Of a stretch of DNA of 63,716 nt, positions 1-8,234 are shown piece by piece. Numbering within the stretch: the first letter of the stretch is position 1; each line of letters begins with the position of its first letter. The stretch comes from an uncultured Methanosarcinales archaeon (GTDB lineage Archaea > Halobacteriota > Methanosarcinia > Methanotrichales > Methanotrichaceae), in the NCBI GenBank assembly GCA_903871465.1, contig CAIQHB010000022.1, positions 1 to 63,716 on the forward strand, written 5' to 3'. The translations under genes were made by a program, and so were the position numbers. The notes below the pieces were generated by a model. It worked only from the letters and a program-made list of their open reading frames with translations. It was not told where the DNA came from and made no database searches.

Positions 1-1
1 A

Positions 2-679
2 GACGATGTGCTGATGTACATGGGCACGGTCCTGGGCGGGACAAGCCTGGATAAAGTGAAGCGTCATCCTACCATTGAGGACGGCGTAGTCATAGGCGCG
101 GGGTCCATCATTCTCGGGCCGATAACTGTGGGAAAAGGTGCAAAGATCGGCGCGGGTTCGGTTGTGGTTCGGCCCGTTCCGGCCGGAGCGACCGTAGTGG
201 GTGTGCCGGGAAGAATTGCCGAACCCGAGTGCCCCGTCACAGGGACGGACCTGAACTATGCCAATCTGCCCGATCCCATGCTGCGCGTGGTCAGCAGGCT
301 GCTAGACCGGCAAAACCGGTTAGAGGAGCGGCTGCGCTCTTTGCAAAAAGCTATGCCTGGACCTGAGGCCGAGAGGCTTACGGCCCAGATGGTACGGGAA
401 GATGAGATTCGAGAGGCTTTGCGGGACGTGCTCGATCCCGAGGTGGGAATTGATATCGTAGACCTGGGCCTGATCAAAGATATAATCATGTTAGATGACG
501 ATACGGTAGAGGTGGACATGGTGCTGACCTCTCAGGTTTGCCCCATGGTGAGCCATCTCACCGAACAGGTCCGGCGACGTGTGGAAGGTCTGCATGGTAT
601 CCGCCAGGTTAAGGTTAAGGTTCTCGATGAACCCTGGAACTGGGACTACTTTGTCCGGCAGCAGAAGGCGAGGACTTAG
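2..679 (+). CDS. Serine O-acetyltransferase C-terminal part fused to a MIP18/PaaD-like domain (5' truncated by window)
   Basis: The reading frame is open from base 2, so the gene begins upstream of the window. The first ~75 residues are left-handed beta-helix hexapeptide repeats with the CysE signature (GTVLGGTS near the start, then [15 protein letters not shown] and the closing VVGVPGR). This is the catalytic C-terminal half of serine acetyltransferase, which makes O-acetylserine for cysteine synthesis. After a predicted helical linker (residues ~85-130), residues ~135-215 form a MIP18/PaaD (DUF59) domain ([20 protein letters not shown], then a TSQVCPM motif), a family used in Fe-S cluster assembly or transfer. 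The fusion would link cysteine synthesis to Fe-S biogenesis; that link is inference. The catalytic His region lies outside the window. Confidence 0.85.
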   Translation, partial: DDVLMYMGTVLGGTSLDKVKRHPTIEDGVVIGAGSIILGPITVGKGAKIGAGSVVVRPVPAGATVVGVPGRIAEPECPVTGTDLNYANLPDPMLRVVSRLLDRQNRLEERLRSLQKAMPGPEAERLTAQMVREDEIREALRDVLDPEVGIDIVDLGLIKDIIMLDDDTVEVDMVLTSQVCPMVSHLTEQVRRRVEGLHGIRQVKVKVLDEPWNWDYFVRQQKART

Positions 680-791
680 ATATGACTGACCTGCCGATAT
701 GCTGCTAATAAAAGGAAAAGCTAATCTGCGGAGAGCCGCTCATCACGAGAGATCGCGCCTTCCCTGCTTGGCTCTGGGTATCGGCACAAGT

Positions 792-1049
792 CTACTCAAT
801 AACTTTCATCAGTTCAATTGAGGCAATTATCGTATGGCCACCTATTGATGGTATCGATCTCCCCATTCGGAGCCGAAGAGCTATCCAGCCTTCAATCACC
901 GAGATAAGCTCCTTGCGGGCTTCCTCAACTGTCTTGCCTGAAGCCCAAGCACCCGGAAGCTCGGGCACTGAGACGAAGATAGGTTCCTCATCATCGATGT
1001 TCTTGTAAACCGCCCGTTCCAGTGCAGCCTCGATATACTCCGAGAACAT
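792..1049 (-). CDS. HicB-family antitoxin-like protein (no HicA partner visible)
   Basis: This 85-residue protein has the HicB fold signature: an aromatic N-terminal strand, the motif VPELPGAWASGKTVEEA, then an amphipathic helix ending in EGWIALRLRMG. HicB proteins neutralise the HicA mRNA interferase. It is the short type without a C-terminal DNA-binding domain. HicA is normally the adjacent gene, but only 80 bp separates this start from the next gene upstream and the downstream side ends at the cysE fusion, so no partner can fit. It may be an orphan antitoxin or act on a toxin elsewhere. The family call is firm, the function inferred. Confidence 0.75.
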   Translation of the reverse strand: MFSEYIEAALERAVYKNIDDEEPIFVSVPELPGAWASGKTVEEARKELISVIEGWIALRLRMGRSIPSIGGHTIIASIELMKVIE

Positions 1050-1129
1050 GTAGATCTTTTAATTAAGAGGTAATTGAAATATATCTTGCGCTGTGCCAAG
1101 TGGATCAACAGCCAAGCTGGTGAAATTGA

Positions 1130-1327
1130 ATGGGTTCTGATGAATGCCTCCTGTGCAAGAGAAAGATGCGAGAAGGAACAACGGAATTTGTCGCAAGGGT
1201 CGGAGAGCAGGCAGTATTAATCAAAAATATACCGGCATTTGTATGTCCGAATTGCGACGAGGCTTACCACATATTATATATAGATACTCAAAGAAAAATT
1301 GATCGCATCAGGAAAGCTTTTTTATAA
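1130..1327 (+). CDS. YgiT/MqsA-type zinc-finger protein, antitoxin-like
   Basis: This 65-residue protein contains two CxxC pairs (CLLC near residue 6 and CPNC near residue 38) separated by the strand-rich segment typical of YgiT-type zinc fingers, including the IKNIPAFVCPNCDEAY end motif. Such modules are the metal-binding N-terminal half of MqsA antitoxins or stand-alone antitoxins of DUF4258-type toxins. No toxin ORF is visible on this strand within 80 bp upstream or 400 bp downstream. It is divergent from the hicB-like gene. Start choice is uncertain because no strong Shine-Dalgarno precedes the ATG. Confidence 0.65.
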   Translation: MGSDECLLCKRKMREGTTEFVARVGEQAVLIKNIPAFVCPNCDEAYHILYIDTQRKIDRIRKAFL

Positions 1328-1397
1328 AGGAAAGTCGCTAGCCAAGCCACTCGCAGCTGGTAAGGTTGATCTGATGACACTGTAAAGCCAAAGCTGT

Positions 1398-1559
1398 CTA
1401 TGAGTTGCGAAAGTGCTCTTCCAGCTCTTCAGCATTCTTTAGACGTGTAAACCGCCCCTCTTTAAAGTCTTTAAGCCCCTTGATAATGCCCGTGGCAATA
1501 TCATCTTCCGATTCGGGATGAGTAGATTTTCTTTCAGGGACCTTTACAGCGGCTGGCAT
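1398..1559 (-). CDS. Small antitoxin-like protein (53 aa)
   Basis: Found by translating the minus strand: an ATG at 1559 opens a 53-codon frame ending in TAG at 1398. The product starts MPAAVKVPERKSTHPES and ends with an acidic helical stretch (RFTRLKNAEELEEHFRNS). A basic N terminus followed by a C-terminal helix containing xRFxRLKNAEEL is the usual layout of RelB/Phd-like antitoxins whose C terminus wraps a toxin. There is no room for a toxin downstream because the YgiT-like gene ends at 1327 on the other strand. No clear Shine-Dalgarno is seen. It sits in a run of toxin-antitoxin genes, which supports the call, but it could be an unrelated small protein. Confidence 0.5.
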   Translation of the reverse strand: MPAAVKVPERKSTHPESEDDIATGIIKGLKDFKEGRFTRLKNAEELEEHFRNS

Positions 1560-1739
1560 AATGATTCATCTATTTGTTAGGCTATAGGGATTGCGAAGGA
1601 TGCATTTTCTCCTATTGTGTCCATGTTCTAATTGCCAGCACATCCATGGTTCTGGCAAGGATGCCATTAGACAAAGATCTACAGCTTCTCTTTCAGGACT
1701 GCCTCTGGCGATGGTTACGGTAAATCCTGACTATCTCAA

Positions 1740-2096
1740 TTACCTTAAGCTCTCTTCACTGATTGCATCAAGGATTTGCTTCATTTTCTGCTTTAGATCC
1801 GGTATATCCCCTTTAATAATCTCCCAGATAATCTGCAGGTCTACATTAAAATAGGCATGGATCATGCGGTTTCTGAGGCCAATCATCTGGCGCCATGGTA
1901 ACTGAGGATGCTCATTACGTAGATTCTCTGATAGATTGCGAGCTGCTTCTCCCATTACCTCTAGCTGTCTTATCACTCCATCTTGAAGCAGTCTATTGTG
2001 CAAGAACTCCTCATGGGAAACGCTCTCTGTGTAGTGCTCTATCTGCAGGAAAGCATCAATGATATGGTGAAGATAGACCGAATCATCCTTCTTCAT
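1740..2096 (-). CDS. hepT: HepT-like ribonuclease toxin (DUF86)
   Basis: This 118-residue, mostly helical HEPN-fold protein carries the family RX4HXY active site as RNRMIHAYF, preceded by the usual LPWRQMIGL. HepT toxins of the HepT/MntA system cleave RNA, or block growth until AMPylated on the Tyr of that motif by the partner nucleotidyltransferase. The gene overlaps the 3' end of the upstream mntA-like gene by 14 bp on the same strand, so the two are translationally coupled. Length matches the family and nothing is missing from the active site, so the pair should be functional. Confidence 0.88.
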   Translation of the reverse strand: MKKDDSVYLHHIIDAFLQIEHYTESVSHEEFLHNRLLQDGVIRQLEVMGEAARNLSENLRNEHPQLPWRQMIGLRNRMIHAYFNVDLQIIWEIIKGDIPDLKQKMKQILDAISEESLR

Positions 2097-2385
2097 ATAG
2101 CAAAACCAGATCTTTTTCAGCGTAGGGTCGCAAATAAGGGCTAAGCGAGCCTTCGGCTATCAGCTCTACTTCTCTGCCCAAGATACTGCTGAGCTCGTCT
2201 TCAAGGCCGAACCATCCCAGACCCAGCCGGGGGCGTCTCTCTGGGTCTTTTAGCTCCACCAGGATATCTATATCGCTTTCCGGTGTCTCTTCTCCTCTGG
2301 CAAAGGAGCCGAAGACGGCAATGCGTTTAACATAAGGCCTGAGCTTTGGCAATACTTTGTCCCTCAGATCTGTAAATCTATTCAT
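2083..2385 (-). CDS. mntA: MntA-like minimal nucleotidyltransferase antitoxin
   Basis: The protein has the polymerase-beta nucleotidyltransferase signature GSFARGEETPESDIDILVEL (GSxxRG plus DxD). This is the MNT antitoxin that transfers AMP to the HepT toxin encoded directly downstream. I place the start at the ATG at 2385 (MNRFTDLRDK, 100 aa) because AAGGAT lies about 8 nt upstream; an in-frame extension to 2439 exists but adds no family sequence. The 14-bp overlap with hepT indicates one operon. Confidence 0.88.
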   Translation of the reverse strand: MNRFTDLRDKVLPKLRPYVKRIAVFGSFARGEETPESDIDILVELKDPERRPRLGLGWFGLEDELSSILGREVELIAEGSLSPYLRPYAEKDLVLLYEEG

Positions 2386-2612
2386 TTGATATCCTTTTCT
2401 TGTGTGTCTAATACAATCACTGTATGTGGAAGTCTGCATTTAAATAGATACGGATTTGAAGTGCCCATTCTGCTCGAGTCCCACGTCTCGCGCTCCCGGG
2501 TCTGCCGCTAGTGGATCGGATCGTCCAGCTACAGCCGTTGCCAGGCAAGTATTCCTAACAATGCTTCGGCAGGGCCATTGGGCCAGCAATCGTGCGCTCG
2601 CTCGTGCGCGCT

Positions 2613-2676
2613 CTCGCATGGGAGCGCGTGCCCACGTGGGCTTGCCGCCTGGGGGCCGGGAGGCTGGTCGGGCCTG
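2613..2676. repeat. GC-rich 64-bp direct repeat, copy 1
   Basis: A 64-bp stretch starting CTCGCATGGG and ending GGTCGGGCCTG recurs at 3585-3648 in the same orientation with two mismatches. It contains the 12-bp palindrome GCCCACGTGGGC and is far more GC-rich than the surrounding DNA. The two copies bracket the PIN toxin/antitoxin pair. The stretch 2456-2780 that holds this copy shows no convincing gene; its open frames come from GC-rich composition. Confidence 0.75.
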
Positions 2677-2781
2677 GCGTCAGGGGGACTTGCCTGCAGA
2701 TGTCGGAGTGGTTTCGGGCAGAGCCGCCATGCAGCAATCTCTTCACTTACTCGAATTGCAGGCAACCCCTTACGAATAGCA

Positions 2782-3258
2782 TCATTCCAGCATGCTTTCC
2801 AGCGTCTTGAGATCGGTGCATCTCACTAAAATTGAGTTCACATCGACATCTTCAGCATGATGATGCATTCCGGAATCGTCAGTGAATAGAATGGCATCCT
2901 CTCTCTTCGCCAATGCTATGAAATAGGAATCAAACCCGGAACAGCCGGTCTCTAATGCCACATCCCAGGCAATGTCGAAAATGGCTTCTTCCTCGACTAT
3001 TTTATACGATTTCATGATCCCCTTTGATGCTCTTTCAGCTAAAACTCTGCCAGCAAGCCGTTTGGCAACGGCAGCAGTCTCCACTATGCAAACCTTGGGG
3101 AGATGAACTTCCACATCTCGCTCTTCAATAAATTTGATTAAGACTTTGCATTTCTCGTGTGTCTCCAATTCTCTGGAATAGCCATCGGAGGAGAGCGACC
3201 GTAACGGTTTGAAGATGCTCTTAATTAGGACTGAAGAATCTAAAACCACCCTAATCAT
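2782..3258 (-). CDS. vapC: PIN-domain toxin, VapC-like
   Basis: A 158-residue PIN ribonuclease. The metal-binding acidic residues are visible in order: Asp near residue 7 (VVLDSSVLI), Glu near 60 (VETAAVAKRLAG), Asp in GFDSYFIALA, and the pair in ILFTDDSGM. PIN toxins cleave RNA and are held inactive by a small antitoxin. The start of this gene overlaps the end of the AF2212-like antitoxin gene upstream by 8 bp, giving an antitoxin-then-toxin operon. All catalytic residues look intact. The substrate cannot be told from sequence. Confidence 0.85.
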   Translation of the reverse strand: MIRVVLDSSVLIKSIFKPLRSLSSDGYSRELETHEKCKVLIKFIEERDVEVHLPKVCIVETAAVAKRLAGRVLAERASKGIMKSYKIVEEEAIFDIAWDVALETGCSGFDSYFIALAKREDAILFTDDSGMHHHAEDVDVNSILVRCTDLKTLESMLE

Positions 3259-3445
3259 AATATCTTCTCGAACGCGTCTCTTTCAGGACCGCATCGATAT
3301 CTTCCCTGGCTTCTGGTTCACCGAGCTCGTCCAGAAGATCGCTAAAGCTCTCTTGGATGGTGATGCTGACCCTAGCTTTGTTGGGCAGATCCAGCTCTCC
3401 GAGAGGCCGGAGCACATTGTTCTCATAAATTGCTTTTATTTTCAT
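3251..3445 (-). CDS. AF2212-like (DUF104) antitoxin
   Basis: The 64-residue protein starting MKIKAIYENNVLRPLGELDL has the beta-strand N terminus diagnostic of the AF2212/DUF104 antitoxin family, followed by a C-terminal helical segment ending RSRRYYD that would bind the toxin. I chose the ATG at 3445 on family grounds; an alternative ATG lies five codons upstream at 3460. It precedes and overlaps the PIN toxin gene, so it is the cognate antitoxin. Confidence 0.82.
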   Translation of the reverse strand: MKIKAIYENNVLRPLGELDLPNKARVSITIQESFSDLLDELGEPEAREDIDAVLKETRSRRYYD

Positions 3446-3584
3446 GTTGGCACCCGTCATCTGAGCAGAGTGAAATGATATATGAACCTGATCAATATTT
3501 AGAGCTACCGATGACGCCCTTTTACGCTCCTCTGCTCGGAATTACTGTTGCCAGGTTTTGCTGGCAAATACCTGCATGCGAGCA

Positions 3585-3648
3585 CTCGCATGGGCGCGCG
3601 TGCCCACGTGGGCTTGCCGCCTGGGGGCCGGGAGGCCGGTCGGGCCTG
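3585..3648. repeat. GC-rich 64-bp direct repeat, copy 2
   Basis: This is the second copy of the repeat at 2613-2676, differing at two positions. It again contains GCCCACGTGGGC. It lies upstream of the antitoxin gene and just past the 3' end of the caspase-Hsp90 gene. The ~970 bp between copies holds exactly the toxin-antitoxin pair. No terminal inverted repeats or transposase are seen nearby. Confidence 0.75.
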
Positions 3649-3689
3649 CTATCTAGGGGCGCCGGGCCTACTCGATGGGCCTGACGCGA

Positions 3690-6600
3690 TTAACAATGAA
3701 CACATATTCCAAGAGACTCGAATCGCTTAAATCGAATGAGAATTTCTCCCTCGGATTTATCTAGTTTCAAGGCCGCCTTCTCCAAGTGATCCATTGCTAC
3801 TGTATTCTCTATCCATGGATCTCGTCCATCAAGATATCTCGAAATTAAAATTAGGTCTTCCTTTGTCACTGTAAAATTATCAAATTCATCTGGGTTCAGA
3901 TCAGGTGCAACCAATCCAAAAGGAGCTAACCGTTGCAGCCGTCTCAATACGCTCCCAACAGATTCATTCAGCGATCCTGCAGCTCTTAAGACATGAATAC
4001 TTGTTAAAGCGTATCTTGATTCTTGTTCTTGTGACTCAGGAACTTTGGAAATTAAAATTATGTCTTCCTTTTTAACTGTAAAATTATCAAATTCATCTGG
4101 ATTTAGATCAGGCCCAACTAATCCAAAAGGAGCTAACCGTTGCAGCCGCCTCAATACGCTCCCAACGGATTCATCCATCGATCCTGCAGCTCTTAAGACA
4201 TGAACACCTGTTAGAATGTATCTTGATTTTTGTTCTTTTGACTTAGGAACTTTAGAAATTAAAGTTAGATCTTCCTTTGTAACTGTAAAATTATCAAATT
4301 CATCTGGATTTAGATCAGGCCCAACTAGTCCAAAAGAAGCTAACCGTTGCAGTCGTCTTAATATGCTCCCAACAGATTCATTCAGCGATCCTGCAGCTCT
4401 TAAGACATGAACACCTGTTAAAACATATTTTGGTTTTTGTTCTTGTGACTCAGGAACGTTGGAAATTAGAATTAGATCTTCCTTTGCTACTGTAAAATTA
4501 TCGAATTTATTTGGCTCTAGATCTGGCACCATTAATCCTAAGGGACCAAATTGCTGCAAACGGCTTATGATTGCCCCAACTGATCTATTCAAGAATCCTG
4601 CGGCTCTTAAGATATGAATTATAGATACTTTGTCTTCTACGTATGGTCTTCGTCCATCAAGATTTTCTGATAATAAAATATAATCCCGTTCCTCTATTAC
4701 TATATTGGAAAATATAGATTGATCACAAAATGGAATTGAAAAACCAATAGGTGACAGCTTTATGAATCTTTTTGCTGTTTCATCTATCGATTCCTCTAAT
4801 CTTCGGGCGCAAATCAAGATATAACCGGCAGAAACTTGACGTTCGTCCCTTATGGCAGATAGGGCTATTGAAAGAGCAATAGAATCTCCTGCTTGAAGTA
4901 CCGGTATTGCAGTCGATACATTATCATTTTCGAATTCTTCAATCGATTCATCGAAAATAGATTCAAATTCATCATTTAGCCATTCAGGAATTTTCAGGCC
5001 ATATTTTGTTAGCCTACTGGTGCGGTCATGCAATAGATTAGCTGGAATCTTTTCTTTAATGGCTGAAATAATTTCTCTCTTTTCTTTATCCAAAGACCTA
5101 ATAGAATATTCAGAATACGGTTCAAGGAAAGCAGCTCTAATAATGAGATTATCTGGGGAAAAACAGCCGATCACTTTGAGTGGCAACAATAAATCTTGGT
5201 TTTCCTTTAGGCGAATTGAGACCGATTCATCTTTGGCAATGAGGCCATCTATGACCAGCCTTGCAGTCTTATAATCCAATTCTTCAAGCATGCAAAGCCA
5301 CTCATAACTCAACCATTCAGGATTTTCCACAAGAATCTGAATTCGATCCCTAAGTAAATTTGTAACATATCTTCTATCCCATTCAATTATTTCTTTGCGG
5401 TCAATGGTAAGTTTGGGTCTATGGGCTTGGTTTAGATCTATGATTGCGCACACAAAATGGGTATCTGTATTAATGCCATCCGCCAAAAGGCGGCCATCTC
5501 CGTACCAATTGCCGCCTATATTGCTATAACTATTTGATTCGCTTTTTATCCACCATAAACCAGGTTTGTTTGGGGAAAGGATTGAATCGCTTTCAGAAAA
5601 CTTATGCAGTTTTCCAGGAATCCATGGATCCATTTTACCATCTTTGATAACATCAGTTGGAAATTCAGAAATCCAAAGTTGATCTCTCATAATATCTAAA
5701 CAAGATATATCTTTTTGGCCGCCCCATTTTTCCTTATACTGAGTCTTATTCAAGTATAAACGTATGCGCGTTCCAGCATCTGTATGATTATTGAATGGCC
5801 TAACTCGAAAAAGGCTGCCACTGCCAGATATTTGGACTATTAGATTCTCGCCTGGCTTTCCGGTTCGGTCAAGGCGACATGTTTTTATTAATAATTCATC
5901 CGCTAACATAAAGTAGCTGAATACTCCTATTCCAAACTGGCTATTCGGATACAGCCTGATTGGAGGATCGCAACGAAGCCATTCGGTTTGCTCTTCAATA
6001 AATTCTGGCAGATCAGAGAAACGTTTACCTGCGCAGGAGAATGCATCGGCAAGTTCGCGGCGTCCCATGCCTATTCCATTGTCTTCGCATTCAATATAAT
6101 GACGTCCATCTTCAATACCTTGGCGAAAAATAATATGCCCTTCCCATTTAGAACCTGCATAAATTCCCATCCGTTCCAAATAAGTTATGCGCGCCTGACG
6201 ATAGCGACATGCGTCAAGGGCGTTTTGATAGAGTTCACGTATGGCGAGAGCAGGGTTTCCATAGAGCTGCTCTCCCATTAACAGCTCTCGGATTTCATTG
6301 TGAGCTAATTGAAAACGTAAATGAGGAGTTTCATAGAGTGGTGTTTCGTTCTCTGTAGATTCTGGATAAATCTCATGCGTTGTTAACCTGAAAGGAAGAT
6401 CATTCAAAACATCCATTCCATCCTCTTTGGCATGAATTTTTTTCCGGATGGCTTCGAGTACAACATTCGCTTGTTGAACATGCTCATGAAGGGCTAAATC
6501 AACCGCAGGATGGCGACAAATAGCTTGCAGGGTCTTCCCCCCAGCATCAGGAACCCAGGACGCATCATTAATTGTACGAAGGACATCATCGGAGGTTATT

Positions 6601-8228
6601 GGATCACTAAGACCTATATGATCAATTATTACTTCATGAAGCATTCTCACATCAATGGCCATCCAGCTAAAGAGAGTCAATATATATGCCAATAATTTCT
6701 CCCGGATAACATGTTCATTTGGAGAGCTTGGAGCTACATAGACTTCTGGCTTGAAGGCCCTAGGTCGATCATAACGTTCAATTCTCTCGGGGTTTGCATT
6801 TATGCAAAGCGCCAATTCCAGGAGACGGTTTCTTGTTAGTGAATCTTTTATATGCCTTGATTGATCTTTACTGGGTAATAAAATGGCGTCCATTAGATCA
6901 TCTGAAATATATCCTTCTTGTGATTTGTCCATCCATACATAAGGTTCTCTCAGAATGCATCGATTCATCAGCCATATTGCTATTGAATCGTGTTCTGCGA
7001 CTTGTTTATTTTCCTCCAGGCTTTGTGCCTTACGAACAAGGTGCGGCAAAGATAAATATGTCTTTTCCAATGATCCGCGAAGACCAGTGGCAGTTTCACT
7101 GTTTTTCAAAGAAAGAGGATCTGCATCTACAGCTTTCTTCACAGCCGACGCAAGAACTGCTTCACGTATAAATGGAACAATTGATAATAGGGCAACTTCA
7201 GATGGAGAGAGTTTTAAAGGTCCACACCTCGAAACGTGGAACGCCATTAATTCTATTATCCGAATAGGATATCTTTCATCTCGCCAGGCGTTATTGGGCA
7301 AAGCTTCAATTGAATCTGACCACTCCTTACGACAAGCCGCAATGAGCTGGCCTACAATGGATCTCATGCCTTCGATCGATGCATTATTTTTCAAAGACTC
7401 CGAATTCCACATTTCATTAAATAGAGCGCTTTGATACCAGGAATCCTCCATTATCGACTTGGTCTCGATATTTTTCAAACCTCTGCAGATGGTTCTTTCA
7501 TAAAGCCTATTTTCTCCAGCACAAGTCTCAAGATGAACTCGAACAATTTGTCTGTGTATACCATTGCTGTCTGCAAGTGCGTTCATTTTGCTTTGAATTT
7601 CCGCAATTACTTCCTCTAAAGTCGATGCTTGGCATTCAGCTTGAATCACTTCCGCCAATGCTCTGGAAAAAAGGCTAAACCCATCCGGTTTGGTGACGCA
7701 GTGGCTAACTTCTCCCGGCTCGCAAGAAAAAATAGTTGCCACATCTCGGTTTTTTATGGCTTTTAATTTACCTTTGCCCCAATTCATTATGCTTAGGGGG
7801 CTTTTTAAACCTAGTTCAATGCCCTCTCGACAAGCATCGATAAAAAATATTATTGCATCGGCCGAGGAATTTTCGAATGCTTCGGTGAAATCCAGCGGAA
7901 CGAGATACGATGCAATGTTAGTTATATCTTCTGTATATGCATCGAATGGAACTAAATAATCAATGCCTTTATAGTGGAGCCCATGTCCAGAAAAGCATAT
8001 AATTAATGTCTCTCCTGGTTCTTTTTCCTTAACACAGAACCTATGAATCTGTTGTCTAATCAAATTGGCTGTAGAATCCTCTTTCAATCCCACCGAGCGC
8101 ACACTGTAACCAGAGGATTCTAATGCCTTCTCTAGTTTTATCATATCATTTCTAATAAATGGAAGGTTCTCAATGGCTTTGCTAGAATATTCCGGAACGC
8201 CGATCAGTAGAGCTCGGAACTTAGGCAT
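3690..8228 (-). CDS. Caspase-like protease / Hsp90-type ATPase multidomain protein with C-terminal wHTH-like repeats
   Basis: This 1512-residue protein is probably a conflict or programmed-death effector. Residues 1-250 are a caspase-fold (C14) peptidase: the His box is CFSGHGLHY (His82) and the catalytic Cys is in FFIDACREG (Cys133), both intact. Residues ~265-600 are helical, with an arrangement like the inactive HD-type domains found between effector and ATPase in such proteins (tentative). Residues ~640-980 are a GHKL/Hsp90 ATPase: N-box ELYQNALDACRYR (Glu665, Asn669), DNGIGM at ~716 and the glycine-rich GIGVFSYFM at ~766. The C terminus (~1150-1512) is built from 69-residue repeats predicted to be winged-helix-like, recalling the wHTH modules linked to Hsp90-type ATPases. 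A Trypco1-like gene lies 6 bp upstream in the same operon. By analogy the repeats or ATPase would sense a trigger and release the protease; that is inference. No membrane segment is apparent. Confidence 0.8.
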   Translation of the reverse strand: MPKFRALLIGVPEYSSKAIENLPFIRNDMIKLEKALESSGYSVRSVGLKEDSTANLIRQQIHRFCVKEKEPGETLIICFSGHGLHYKGIDYLVPFDAYTEDITNIASYLVPLDFTEAFENSSADAIIFFIDACREGIELGLKSPLSIMNWGKGKLKAIKNRDVATIFSCEPGEVSHCVTKPDGFSLFSRALAEVIQAECQASTLEEVIAEIQSKMNALADSNGIHRQIVRVHLETCAGENRLYERTICRGLKNIETKSIMEDSWYQSALFNEMWNSESLKNNASIEGMRSIVGQLIAACRKEWSDSIEALPNNAWRDERYPIRIIELMAFHVSRCGPLKLSPSEVALLSIVPFIREAVLASAVKKAVDADPLSLKNSETATGLRGSLEKTYLSLPHLVRKAQSLEENKQVAEHDSIAIWLMNRCILREPYVWMDKSQEGYISDDLMDAILLPSKDQSRHIKDSLTRNRLLELALCINANPERIERYDRPRAFKPEVYVAPSSPNEHVIREKLLAYILTLFSWMAIDVRMLHEVIIDHIGLSDPITSDDVLRTINDASWVPDAGGKTLQAICRHPAVDLALHEHVQQANVVLEAIRKKIHAKEDGMDVLNDLPFRLTTHEIYPESTENETPLYETPHLRFQLAHNEIRELLMGEQLYGNPALAIRELYQNALDACRYRQARITYLERMGIYAGSKWEGHIIFRQGIEDGRHYIECEDNGIGMGRRELADAFSCAGKRFSDLPEFIEEQTEWLRCDPPIRLYPNSQFGIGVFSYFMLADELLIKTCRLDRTGKPGENLIVQISGSGSLFRVRPFNNHTDAGTRIRLYLNKTQYKEKWGGQKDISCLDIMRDQLWISEFPTDVIKDGKMDPWIPGKLHKFSESDSILSPNKPGLWWIKSESNSYSNIGGNWYGDGRLLADGINTDTHFVCAIIDLNQAHRPKLTIDRKEIIEWDRRYVTNLLRDRIQILVENPEWLSYEWLCMLEELDYKTARLVIDGLIAKDESVSIRLKENQDLLLPLKVIGCFSPDNLIIRAAFLEPYSEYSIRSLDKEKREIISAIKEKIPANLLHDRTSRLTKYGLKIPEWLNDEFESIFDESIEEFENDNVSTAIPVLQAGDSIALSIALSAIRDERQVSAGYILICARRLEESIDETAKRFIKLSPIGFSIPFCDQSIFSNIVIEERDYILLSENLDGRRPYVEDKVSIIHILRAAGFLNRSVGAIISRLQQFGPLGLMVPDLEPNKFDNFTVAKEDLILISNVPESQEQKPKYVLTGVHVLRAAGSLNESVGSILRRLQRLASFGLVGPDLNPDEFDNFTVTKEDLTLISKVPKSKEQKSRYILTGVHVLRAAGSMDESVGSVLRRLQRLAPFGLVGPDLNPDEFDNFTVKKEDIILISKVPESQEQESRYALTSIHVLRAAGSLNESVGSVLRRLQRLAPFGLVAPDLNPDEFDNFTVTKEDLILISRYLDGRDPWIENTVAMDHLEKAALKLDKSEGEILIRFKRFESLGICVHC
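3832..4659. repeat. Four 207-bp tandem repeats inside the caspase-Hsp90 gene
   Basis: The motif AAAATTATCAAATTCATCTGG and close variants recur at 3873, 4080, 4287 and 4494, exactly 207 bp (69 codons) apart. The encoded unit runs from a VHVLRAAGSLNESVGS helix through RRLQRLAPFGLV to DEFDNFTV. Three copies are almost identical at DNA level and the fourth (highest coordinate) is diverged; more degenerate units flank them. The outer boundaries given are approximate. Near-identity points to recent expansion or gene conversion. Confidence 0.85.
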
Positions 8229-8234
8229 TCCAGA

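Noticed and set aside
1050-1129. Possible hicA gene beside the HicB-like gene
   Set aside because: Only 80 bp is available and no dsRBD-like HicA sequence is seen in any frame.
2456-2829. Several overlapping open frames on both strands around the first GC-rich repeat
   Set aside because: They overlap each other in multiple frames, share the repeat-derived Gly/Arg/Ala-rich sequence and have no family pattern; high GC alone explains the lack of stops.
3832-4659. 207-bp repeats considered as a non-coding satellite
   Set aside because: They remain in frame within a 1512-codon gene, and changes are compatible with protein conservation.
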